Origin: Gordonia zhaorongruii
GTDB taxonomy: Bacteria; Actinomycetota; Actinomycetes; Mycobacteriales; Mycobacteriaceae
DNA: 64,000 bases
Direction: 5' to 3'
NCBI RefSeq assembly: GCF_007559005.1
Contig: NZ_CP041763.1
Coordinates: forward strand, 962,463 to 1,026,462
Positions 25,194 to 33,443 of the stretch are shown here, piece after piece; position 1 is the stretch's first letter; each line of letters begins with the position of its first letter. A program made the translations under genes and the position numbers. Below the pieces are notes generated by a model. It searched no databases and was not told the origin of the DNA. It saw only the letters and a program-made list of their open reading frames with translations.

Positions 25194-26420
25194 ATGTTCG
25201 AGTGGTCCGACGAAGACCTGATGGTCCGTGACGCCGTCCGCGGATTCATCGACAAAGAGGTCCGGCCTCACGTCGACGAGCTGGAGAGCGGCCAGCTCCC
25301 GCCGTACGACATCATTCGCAAGCTGCTGTCCACGTTCGGTATGGACGCCATGAACTCCGAGAACCTGGAGAAGGACCTCGCGGCCCAGGAAGCGGGCGAG
25401 GAGAAGAAGTCGGGCGGTGGCTCCAACACGCTGGCGAACACGATGTTCCTCATCCTCAACATGGAGATGGCGGGCGTGAGCCTCGGCCTGATCTCCTCGA
25501 TGGGGGTGTCGCTGGGCCTTGCGGTCTCGACGATCCGCAGCCGCGGGACCCTCGAGCAGAAGCGACGTTGGCTGCCCGACCTGGTCACCATGCGCAAGGT
25601 GGGCGCGTGGGCGATCACCGAGCCGGACAGCGGCTCGGACGCGCTCGGCGGCATGAAGACGACGGTGCGTCGTGACGGCGACGACTACATCCTGCGCGGC
25701 AACAAGACCTTCATCACCAACGGGCCCTACGCCGACACGATCGTGGTGTTCGCCAAGCTCGACGAGGGCGACGGCACCCCGATGCGCGACCGCAAGGTCC
25801 TCACCTTCGTGCTCGATGCCGGTATGGAGGGGCTAACGCTCGGCAAGCCCTTCAAGAAGATGGGCATGATGAGCTCGCCGACAGGTGAGCTCTTCTTCGA
25901 CGGCGTTCGCCTCTCCCGCGATCGTCTCCTCGGCGAGACCGAGGACACCGGTAAGGACAAGAGCGGGGGCGACAACGCGAAGGCCGGATTCACGGCGGAG
26001 CGCATCGGCATCGCGGCATTGTCGTTGGGAATCATCAACGAAGCCCAGCGTCTGTCGATCGAGTACGCCAAGGAGCGCACTCTCTGGGGACAGGAGATCG
26101 CCAAGTTCCAGCTCATCCAGCTCAAGCTCGCGGAGATGGAGATCGCCCGCCTGAACGTGCAGAACATGCTGTTCGTCGCGATCGAGGCGGCCCAGGCGGG
26201 CAAGCCGCCGAGCCTGGCTCAGGCGTCGGCCATGAAGCTGTACTCGTCACGCGCGGCGACCGAGGTGGCGATGGAGGCCGTCCAGCTGTTCGGTGGCAAC
26301 GGGTACATGGCCGAGTACCGGGTGGAGCAGCTCGCACGCGACGCGAAGTCGTTGATGATCTACGCCGGATCGAACGAGATCCAGGTGACGCACGTCGCCA
26401 AGGGGCTGGTCCGAGGCTGA
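25194..26420 (+). CDS. Acyl-CoA dehydrogenase (FadE type)
   Basis: A 408-residue FAD enzyme that introduces a double bond into acyl-CoA. ATG at 25194 is supported by GGAGGT at 25185-25190. Segments include WAITEPDSGSDALGGMKTT, TFITNGPYADTIVVFA, KKMGMMSSPTGELFFDGV and QLFGGNGYMAEYRVEQLARD. The usual late catalytic Glu motif (IYEGT) reads IYAGSNEIQ here. Glu269 in FTAERIGIAAL aligns with the alternative catalytic Glu of isovaleryl-/long-chain-type enzymes, so branched or bulky substrates are likely. A Lys/Gly-rich insert lies near residue 75. A KstR-type box precedes it, pointing to sterol side-chain or related lipid breakdown. Confidence 0.9.
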   Translation: MFEWSDEDLMVRDAVRGFIDKEVRPHVDELESGQLPPYDIIRKLLSTFGMDAMNSENLEKDLAAQEAGEEKKSGGGSNTLANTMFLILNMEMAGVSLGLISSMGVSLGLAVSTIRSRGTLEQKRRWLPDLVTMRKVGAWAITEPDSGSDALGGMKTTVRRDGDDYILRGNKTFITNGPYADTIVVFAKLDEGDGTPMRDRKVLTFVLDAGMEGLTLGKPFKKMGMMSSPTGELFFDGVRLSRDRLLGETEDTGKDKSGGDNAKAGFTAERIGIAALSLGIINEAQRLSIEYAKERTLWGQEIAKFQLIQLKLAEMEIARLNVQNMLFVAIEAAQAGKPPSLAQASAMKLYSSRAATEVAMEAVQLFGGNGYMAEYRVEQLARDAKSLMIYAGSNEIQVTHVAKGLVRG

Positions 26421-26449
26421 CGCACGCCCGGTGGCGGTGCGTTGTGCAC

Positions 26450-26512
26450 CGTCACCGGGACGACCGTCAACCGGGACGACCGTCAACCGGGACGACCGTC
26501 AACCGGGACGAC
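26450..26512. repeat. 16-base tandem repeat, about four copies
   Basis: Three exact head-to-tail copies of CGTCAACCGGGACGAC occupy 26465-26480, 26481-26496 and 26497-26512. They are preceded by one degenerate 15-base copy at 26450-26464. The array fills the gap between two convergent genes. It has no coding role. It could be simple slippage expansion or part of a transcription-stop region. It is not a CRISPR array: there are no spacers. Confidence 0.9.
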
Positions 26513-26533
26513 GGGGGCCCGGTCCGGGCGGTA

Positions 26534-28087
26534 TCAGCCCACTGCTTCGGCGACCGGTCGGCCCGGCGCCTTCGCGAGGGCCTTCGCCGTGTCGAACTCG
26601 TCGTCGATCTCCGCGTTCGGGCGATAGGTCGCCAGGCTGACGATCACCGCCGCGATGATGCTGGCGGCCACACCCGGAATGATCTCGTAGACGTCGTTGA
26701 GCCAGGACTCGCCCCAAGTGAGCCACGACTGACCCCACGCGTAGGCGACGACGGCGCCGACGATGATGCCCGCCAGAGCGCCCCAACGGGTGAGCCGGCG
26801 CCAGTACAACGACATGACGACCGTCGGGCCGAACGCCGAACCGAACCCGGCCCAGGCGAAGGCCACCAGATCCAGAATGCTGTTCGACGGCGACAGCGCC
26901 AGCAGTGCGGCGATGATCGCGATGCCGAGCACGCCGATTCGGCCGAGGCGGACGTAGGTGATCTCCGCGAGGTCGCGGCCTCGGCCCGACTTCTCGGCAA
27001 CCAGCTTGTAGAGATCCTCGATCAGAGCCGATGAGCACACGATGAGCTGTGACGAGATGGTGGACATGATCGCGGCCAGGACGGCGGCGAGAACGAGACC
27101 TGCGATGAACGGGTGGAACAGGATCTGCGACAACGCCAGGAACACCGTCTCGGCGTCGTCGGGGGCTTCGGCGGTGTGCTCGGCGAAGTACGCGATCCCG
27201 ACCAGGGCGGTGCCGACGGCGCCGATCGCACACAAGAACATCCAGCCGATGCCGATGCGGCGCGCGACGCCGGCTTCGGCCGGAGAGCGCAGTGCCATGA
27301 AGCGGACGATGATGTGCGGTTGGCCGAAGTAGCCCAGACCCCATGCGGCCGAGGAGATGATGGCGATCGCCGAACTGCCTGCGAAGAAGCTCAGGTGAGT
27401 GGGATCGACGGAGCGGACGCCGTCGAGCGTCGCACCGATGCCGCCAAGGTTGATGATGCCGATGATGGGGACGGCGAGAAGGGCGATGACGACGAGGACA
27501 CCCTGCGCGACGTCGGTGAGGGAGGCTCCGAGGAAACCGCCGAACAGGGTGTACAGCATGGTGATCGCCGCAACGATCAGCATGCCGAGCGTGTAGTCGA
27601 CGCCGAATGCGCTGTCGAAGAACTTGCCGGACGCCACCATGCCGCTCGACACGTAGAAGGTGAAGAACACCAGGATGATGACTCCGCACGTGATGCGGAG
27701 GATCCGAGACGAGTCGCGGAGCCGGTGCTCGAAGAAGCTCGGGATGGTGATCGAGTTTCCGGCGACCTCGGTGTACGCGCGCAGGCGCGGAGCGGACATC
27801 TTCCAGTTCGCCCATGCGCCGACGAGCAGGCCGATCATGATCCAGGCTTCGGAGAGCCCGGACAGGTACATCGCACCGGGCAGCCCCATGAGCAGCCAGC
27901 CTGACATGTCCGATGCGCCGGCCGACAGCGCCGCGATCCACGGTTTGAGTCCGCGATCGGCCAGCATGTAACCGTCGAGGTTGCTCCGGGTCTTCCGGTA
28001 CGCGTACCAGCCGATGCCGAGCATGGCGGCGAAATACAGGACGACGGCGAAGATCTGAAACGCATTGCCGTCGGACTCTATGGACAT
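26534..28087 (-). CDS. putP: Sodium/proline symporter
   Basis: A 517-residue transporter of the sodium:solute symporter family with about 13 membrane segments. It imports proline with sodium. Family features include GYMLADRGLKPWIAALSAGA (about 39-58), DMSGWLLMGLPGAMYLSGL (60-78), the FGGFLGASLTDVAQG stretch (about 180-195) and AVLAAIMSTISSQL in a later helix. It lies 10 bases downstream of putA on the same strand, so the permease and the enzyme for the same substrate are co-transcribed. Divergent regulation by the PucR-type protein upstream of putA is likely. Confidence 0.94.
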   Translation of the reverse strand: MSIESDGNAFQIFAVVLYFAAMLGIGWYAYRKTRSNLDGYMLADRGLKPWIAALSAGASDMSGWLLMGLPGAMYLSGLSEAWIMIGLLVGAWANWKMSAPRLRAYTEVAGNSITIPSFFEHRLRDSSRILRITCGVIILVFFTFYVSSGMVASGKFFDSAFGVDYTLGMLIVAAITMLYTLFGGFLGASLTDVAQGVLVVIALLAVPIIGIINLGGIGATLDGVRSVDPTHLSFFAGSSAIAIISSAAWGLGYFGQPHIIVRFMALRSPAEAGVARRIGIGWMFLCAIGAVGTALVGIAYFAEHTAEAPDDAETVFLALSQILFHPFIAGLVLAAVLAAIMSTISSQLIVCSSALIEDLYKLVAEKSGRGRDLAEITYVRLGRIGVLGIAIIAALLALSPSNSILDLVAFAWAGFGSAFGPTVVMSLYWRRLTRWGALAGIIVGAVVAYAWGQSWLTWGESWLNDVYEIIPGVAASIIAAVIVSLATYRPNAEIDDEFDTAKALAKAPGRPVAEAVG

Positions 28088-28097
28088 CGGAACTCCC

Positions 28098-31000
28098 TCA
28101 GTGGTCGGCTGGAGACGAGATGGAGATTCCCCCGGGGCGAGGGCATGCGGGTGAGCATAACGCGGCTGCCAGCTCGTGGAACGCGTGATTCGGATTGCCG
28201 AATCGATGAAGGGTCATCGACACCGCCTGCTCGGCCAGCCAGTAGCGCAGCTCCACTCGCCCCGACGAGGTGACGGCGTCGTCCAGGAGCGCCACATCGG
28301 GGCGCGCGGCTATCGCCTCGCGGATCGGTGACGGCACAGAGCCCACCGTCCGGATACGCGGCACGGTGGTGGTCGTCAGCGAGGACCGAAATGCGTGGTC
28401 GTCGGCTTCCTGCACATCGAGGCCCGCCCGCGCGGCAGCCTGCAGTACGTGCGCGGTGGCGATCCGGAGCCCCGGAGCGACGGAGATCGTGATGTCGGCA
28501 TTCGCGCGCAGTGCCGCCGCGATCAGACGGGCGGTGTGCGCCGCTGACGCGTCGGCCGACACCCGGAGCAGCACGCGAGAGCGGCAGTAGCGGAACACAT
28601 TCGCCTCGCCGCTGAGTCCGGTCTCGTCCCGCGGCGTCCCGAACTCCGCGTGCCATGCCCGGTCGTCGTCGGCGAGGGCGGTTGTCAGCCACTGCGCGTC
28701 CGCGGACTCGAGTGCATGGCCGGCCTCGCCGGCGAAGTCCGCGACGACGGGCAGGGCGGGGGCAGCCGCAGCCCGCGGAGTCGGGTCGTCCGTCCACGTG
28801 CCCATCAGCATCAGGTAGTTCGGTCCACCAGCCTTGGACCCGAGGCCGACCGACGATCGCTTCCAGCCGCCGAACGGCTGCCGCCGAACGATCGCGCCCG
28901 TGATGCCGCGGTTCACATAGAGGTTGCCCGCCTGCACGCGGTCCAGCCACGTGCGGACCTCCCGGGGCTCGAGTGAGTGGAGGCCGGCAGTGAGGCCGAA
29001 GTCGGGCCGGTTCTGCAGGTCGATCGCATCATCCAGGTCGTCGGCGCGCATGAGCCCGAGGACCGGGCCGAAGCACTCGGTGAGATGGAAGAACGACCCA
29101 GGTGAGACACCGTCCTTGATTCCCGGGGACCAGAGCCGTCCGGTGCCGTCGAGTCGACGCGGTTTCAGCAGCCAGGTCTCACCAGGTTCCAGAGTCGTCA
29201 GGGCACGGATGAGCTTGTCGCTCGGGGCCTCGGTCAGCGGTCCCACGGTCGACGACAGGTTGGTGGGCCAGTCGGTGACGATCGAGGACGCGGCGTCCAC
29301 CAACTGGCGTCGAAAACGCGCCGACTCGTAGACGCTGCCGACCAGAATGGCGAGTGAGGCCGCCGAGCATTTCTGGCCCGCGTGCCCGAACGCGCTGTGC
29401 ACGAGGTCGGCGATGGCCAGATCGCGGTCGGCGGACGGGGTGATGACGAGAGCGTTCTTGCCCGACGTCTCGGCGTTGACCTGCAGGTCGGTGCGCCAGG
29501 ACTGGAACAGGGCGGCCGTGTCCGATGCACCGGTCAGAATCACCCGGTCCACGTCCGGATGGCTGATTAGTCGTCGGCCTGCGGGCCCCTCGTCGGGGAA
29601 CACTCCGTGGAGGACGTCGTCGGGAACACCTGCCTCCCATAGCGTCTCGAGGATCGCCATCGAGCACCGCGGGGTCGGGGCAGAGGGCTTGTGGATCACG
29701 GACGTACCCGCGGCGAGCGCTGCGAACGTGCCACCGGCGGGGATGGCGATGGGGAAGTTCCACGGCGGAGTCACCACGACGACGCGGTCGGGAGTGAACT
29801 CGGCGCCATCGATCTCGTCGAGTTCGAGTGCACGATGCGCGTAGTAGCGAGCGAAGTCGATGGCCTCGGAGATCTCCGGATCGGACTGCGCCACCGACTT
29901 TCCCGCTTCCGCGGCAGCGAGGGAGACGAGATGCCCGCGCCGGTGAGCCAGCAGATCCGCGGCACGGTACAGAATGATCGCACGCTCCCGAGCCGACCTC
30001 GAGGCCCACGCCGTGGCCGCGGCGCGAGCCTCGGCGACGAGTGCGTCGACGTCGTGCTCGGCGATCGACCGGGGGACCGGCTGCGCGTCGAGCCACCCCG
30101 GCTCCGCACCGCGCTCGATCGCGTCGCGTGCCCACGCCTGATTGGCGGGAAGTGACGGGTCGGTGTCGGGTTCGTTGCGGAAGGCGGGCAACAGCGGTGC
30201 GGGCAGCGATGCGGGCGACGGTGCGGGCGATGGGCGATCGTCATCGAAGGCATGGGGTTCCCCGGCCTCGTACGCGGCCCGGTCCTGCCGATGATTCGCC
30301 CCAGGCGGGGTGTGACCGCCGTCCGTGAGAATTCGCGAGAGCCCGTCGACACTGCTTCGGAACCGGTCGGCTTCGCGGACGAAGACCTCGCTGCCGGGCT
30401 TCAGGTCGAAGATGCCGGACATGAAGTTGTCCGAGGTGGCGTTCTCCTCGAGACGGCGCACGAGATATGAGATGGCGACGTCGAACTCGCTCGGCTTCAC
30501 CGTCGGCACGTACAGCAGCAGGCGACCGACGTCGGTGCTGACCACCTCGGCCTGTTCGGACGCCATGCCCTGCAGCATCTCGAACTCGACGCGGTCGGCG
30601 ACGCCGCGCTGCTCGGCGAGGAGATGGGCGAAGGCGATGTCGAAGAGGTTGTGACCCGCGACGCCGATGCGCATGCCCGCCATCGCCCCGTCACGGAGGA
30701 GCCAGTGCAGGACCAGTTTGTAGTTGGCGTCGGTCGCGGCCTTCGACTCGCACGTGACCTGCGGCCAGCCCGCCGATTCGGCGTGCACGGTCTCCATCGC
30801 CAGGTTGGCGCCCTTCACCAATCGGACCTTGATCCCGGCTCCGCCGCGAGCGACGCGGTCGGCAGCGAACGCGGACAGGCGTTGCACGGCGCCGAGGGCG
30901 TCCGGAAGGTACGCCTGGAGCACGATGCCGCCCTCGTATTCGTGCAACGCCGGATCGGACAGGAGGCGGGTGAACACCGCGATGGTCAGATTCAGGTCCC

Positions 31001-31706
31001 GGTACTCCTCCATATCGAGGTTGATGAACTTGGTTCCCGCTCGGGATGCCGCAGCCTCCAGGTACATGGGTGCGAGGCGCTCAACGACGTAGTCGACGGT
31101 CTCGTCGAACGCCCACATCGAGATCTGCGACGCGACCGACGAGACCTTGATCGACACGTAGTCGACGTCGCTGCGGCGCAGTAGTGCGCGGGCGGCGGCG
31201 AGATGATTGTCGGCCTCGCCGTCGCCGAGAACGGCCTCACCGAGCGGATTGACGTTGAGGCGATGGCCGGAGCCGCGCAGGGTCTTCACGGCCTTCGAGA
31301 ACGGCCGGTTGCGGGCGTCGACGATCATGTGACCCACCATCGATCTCATCCGAGCGCGCGCGATGGGAATGACGACCTGCGGAAACCGTCCGGCCAAGGC
31401 GGCCCCGGTGCGCAACTGGACTCTGTCGAGCACACCGAGTGACGACGGCGCCTCGGCGACGAGTTCGGTGAGGGCCTGCGCGGCTGCTGTCGTGTCCTCG
31501 ACACCGATCACGCGATCGACGAAGCCGACGGTGAAGTCGAGGCCTCGCGGATCGGAGAGGACGGCGGCCAGGCGGCGTGCCGAGGCGTGCGGTGGCGCGT
31601 GCAGGACCTCGGCGGCGTGGAGCCAGGTCGTCACCTGTGCACGTGCGCGAGTCGCCAGTGCGGCCAGATCGGTGGCGTCGATACTCGGCGTGGTCGTCAT
31701 GTCCAT
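28098..31706 (-). CDS. putA: Bifunctional proline dehydrogenase / P5C dehydrogenase
   Basis: A 1202-residue enzyme that oxidises proline to glutamate in two steps. Residues about 60-480 form the FAD proline dehydrogenase barrel, with VRLVKGANLAMETVHAES and the late VRRLEENATSDNFMSGIF. Residues about 540-1010 form the aldehyde dehydrogenase, with TPPWNFPIAIPAGGTFAAL, ETSGKNALVITPSADRD and catalytic Cys in GHAGQKCSAASLAI. A roughly 180-residue C-terminal region follows. Unlike E. coli PutA there is no N-terminal ribbon-helix-helix, so it is not itself a repressor. ATG at 31706 is used; 31700 is an alternative. It is fused here, whereas M. tuberculosis uses separate enzymes. It leads the putA-putP operon. 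Confidence 0.95.
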   Translation of the reverse strand: MDMTTTPSIDATDLAALATRARAQVTTWLHAAEVLHAPPHASARRLAAVLSDPRGLDFTVGFVDRVIGVEDTTAAAQALTELVAEAPSSLGVLDRVQLRTGAALAGRFPQVVIPIARARMRSMVGHMIVDARNRPFSKAVKTLRGSGHRLNVNPLGEAVLGDGEADNHLAAARALLRRSDVDYVSIKVSSVASQISMWAFDETVDYVVERLAPMYLEAAASRAGTKFINLDMEEYRDLNLTIAVFTRLLSDPALHEYEGGIVLQAYLPDALGAVQRLSAFAADRVARGGAGIKVRLVKGANLAMETVHAESAGWPQVTCESKAATDANYKLVLHWLLRDGAMAGMRIGVAGHNLFDIAFAHLLAEQRGVADRVEFEMLQGMASEQAEVVSTDVGRLLLYVPTVKPSEFDVAISYLVRRLEENATSDNFMSGIFDLKPGSEVFVREADRFRSSVDGLSRILTDGGHTPPGANHRQDRAAYEAGEPHAFDDDRPSPAPSPASLPAPLLPAFRNEPDTDPSLPANQAWARDAIERGAEPGWLDAQPVPRSIAEHDVDALVAEARAAATAWASRSARERAIILYRAADLLAHRRGHLVSLAAAEAGKSVAQSDPEISEAIDFARYYAHRALELDEIDGAEFTPDRVVVVTPPWNFPIAIPAGGTFAALAAGTSVIHKPSAPTPRCSMAILETLWEAGVPDDVLHGVFPDEGPAGRRLISHPDVDRVILTGASDTAALFQSWRTDLQVNAETSGKNALVITPSADRDLAIADLVHSAFGHAGQKCSAASLAILVGSVYESARFRRQLVDAASSIVTDWPTNLSSTVGPLTEAPSDKLIRALTTLEPGETWLLKPRRLDGTGRLWSPGIKDGVSPGSFFHLTECFGPVLGLMRADDLDDAIDLQNRPDFGLTAGLHSLEPREVRTWLDRVQAGNLYVNRGITGAIVRRQPFGGWKRSSVGLGSKAGGPNYLMLMGTWTDDPTPRAAAAPALPVVADFAGEAGHALESADAQWLTTALADDDRAWHAEFGTPRDETGLSGEANVFRYCRSRVLLRVSADASAAHTARLIAAALRANADITISVAPGLRIATAHVLQAAARAGLDVQEADDHAFRSSLTTTTVPRIRTVGSVPSPIREAIAARPDVALLDDAVTSSGRVELRYWLAEQAVSMTLHRFGNPNHAFHELAAALCSPACPRPGGISISSPADH

Positions 31707-31721
31707 CAGTAGACCTCTGAA

Positions 31722-31740
31722 AACGACGACCTTCGTCGTT
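31722..31740. promoter_or_regulatory. Inverted repeat in the putA-regulator divergent gap
   Basis: AACGACGA (31722-31729) and TCGTCGTT (31733-31740) are exact reverse complements with a three-base centre. They sit 16 bases upstream of the putA start and 66 upstream of the divergent PucR-type gene. A control site for that regulator is the natural reading; this is inference. Confidence 0.5.
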
Positions 31741-31805
31741 CAGATGCACGACTTCTTTCCTGGTTCCTTGTCCGATTGCACGAGTGGAGTGCGACACTCA
31801 CGGTC

Positions 31806-33434
31806 ATGGCGCAGCAGACCGGTCCGGTACTGGGGGATGTCATCGCAGCACTGGACACCGCGGTCCACTGGACCGAGACCGATGCGGGTGAGCAGCCCCG
31901 AGTCGGGCGGGTTGCGATCCTGGACGCCGACGACCTGGCGTCGGGGACGAGCATGCCCACCGACCTGGCACTGCTCGTCGGAGTCGACGCCGCGAGCGTC
32001 CGGACGTGGCTCTCCGAGCCGGGCGAGCAGAAGCCTGCGGCTGTGCTCACGAAGGCGTTCGGCAGGGCAGACGAGGCACGGGACCTCGTGGCGGATTCCG
32101 GCGTCGCCCTGGTCGGGCTGGATGTGCGAGCACGCTGGGACCGGGTACTGGCGTCGGTCCAGGCGACGGTGGATCGCGCACACCAGGAGGCGCTGGTACC
32201 CGCCGGGTTCGGCGCGCCGGTCGACGTCGATCTCACCGGACTCGTCGGACTCGTCGCGCAGGGCACCGGTGGTCTGGTGTCGATCGAGGACGCCACCAGT
32301 GCCCGAGTGCTCGCGTACTCACCGTCCAACGGCGCGGCCGATGATCTTCGGGTGCAGACGATCCTGGGGCGGGAGGGTCCGACCGTCTACCTGGCGCTGC
32401 TGCGCGAGTGGGGCGTGTTCGACGCGATCCGCAAGGGCGGCGAGGTGGTCGATGTTCCGGAGCATCCGGAACAGGCGATGCGCAGACGACTGGTGGTCGG
32501 CGTGCACAGCGGCGCGGGCAGGCACCTGGGGTCGATCTGGGTACAGGAAGGGGCTGCGCCGTTGTCGGTCGACGCCGCCGAGGTGCTGCGCGGTGCCGCT
32601 GCGGTCGCGGCCCGCATCCTGACCCGGGAGATGCAGGCTCCGTCGACCGAGATGCAGATAGTGGAGCGTCTTCTCGGCGAGCACGGCGGGATCGACGCAT
32701 CGTCGGCCGGCGCGTACCTGCGCTGGCCCACCGACGACGCGGTAGCGGTGGTCGGCGTCGCGGCCGCCGGTGAGTCGATCGCCGGACACTCCGACGAGAT
32801 GGCGTCGGTCGGCGGTTCGCTGCGCCTGCACGCGAGTGCGTTCGCGCCGTCAGCGCTCACGGCGGTCATCGGCGAACGTGCGTACCTGTTGATGCCGGCG
32901 GCCGCAGTCGAGCCCGTCACCCGGTGGGCCCGTGGGCTCGTGGCCCGGTTCGACGGCGATCCATCGCTGCAGGGATCGCAGCTGCACGCCGCCGTGGTTC
33001 ATCCGGTCGGCGGGCTGGCCGGGGTGGCCGGGGCGCGGGACGAGGTGGACAGGGTTCTGTCGGCGACGTCCATGCCGCGCGGCGACCGCGTCACCACGCT
33101 CGCGCAGGCACGCACCGCGGTGCTGCTGGGCGAGATCGTCGACGCCATCGTCGACCGCGACGAGTTGGTGGATCCGCGTGTGGCCGCGCTGGGCGCATAC
33201 GATGCCGTCCACGCCTCACAGCTCGTTCCGAGTCTGCAGGCGTACCTCGACGCCCACGGCAACGTGCGTGATGCGGCACGCCGGTTGGACATCCACCCCA
33301 ACACTCTCCGCTACCGCATCGACCGTGCGCAGCAGATGTCCGGACTCCGACTCGACGACCCGGCCGACCGGCTCCTGACCGCGCTTCAGCTCGCCGCAGG
33401 ATTCGCGGCCCGCGGCGGCGGTCGGGACCGCTGA
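31806..33434 (+). CDS. PucR/CdaR-family regulator of the proline operon
   Basis: A 542-residue transcription factor divergent from putA-putP. ATG at 31806 starts MAQQTGPVLGDVIAALDTAV; an upstream in-frame ATG at 31776 is less likely. The N-terminal half (to about 180) resembles the PucR sensor region. The middle contains a GAF-like/GGDEF-like section. The C-terminus (about 475-535) has the PucR helix-turn-helix SLQAYLDAHGNVRDAARRLD followed by IHPNTLRYRIDRAQ. In M. smegmatis a regulator of this family (PruC, from memory) activates proline genes, so activation of putA-putP in response to proline is expected. The inverted repeat at 31722-31740 is the candidate binding site. Confidence 0.88.
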   Translation: MAQQTGPVLGDVIAALDTAVHWTETDAGEQPRVGRVAILDADDLASGTSMPTDLALLVGVDAASVRTWLSEPGEQKPAAVLTKAFGRADEARDLVADSGVALVGLDVRARWDRVLASVQATVDRAHQEALVPAGFGAPVDVDLTGLVGLVAQGTGGLVSIEDATSARVLAYSPSNGAADDLRVQTILGREGPTVYLALLREWGVFDAIRKGGEVVDVPEHPEQAMRRRLVVGVHSGAGRHLGSIWVQEGAAPLSVDAAEVLRGAAAVAARILTREMQAPSTEMQIVERLLGEHGGIDASSAGAYLRWPTDDAVAVVGVAAAGESIAGHSDEMASVGGSLRLHASAFAPSALTAVIGERAYLLMPAAAVEPVTRWARGLVARFDGDPSLQGSQLHAAVVHPVGGLAGVAGARDEVDRVLSATSMPRGDRVTTLAQARTAVLLGEIVDAIVDRDELVDPRVAALGAYDAVHASQLVPSLQAYLDAHGNVRDAARRLDIHPNTLRYRIDRAQQMSGLRLDDPADRLLTALQLAAGFAARGGGRDR

Positions 33435-33443
33435 TCGCGGCTG

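Noticed and set aside
26450..26512. Possible CRISPR array
   Set aside because: Units abut with no spacers and are only 16 bases long; no cas genes are present.
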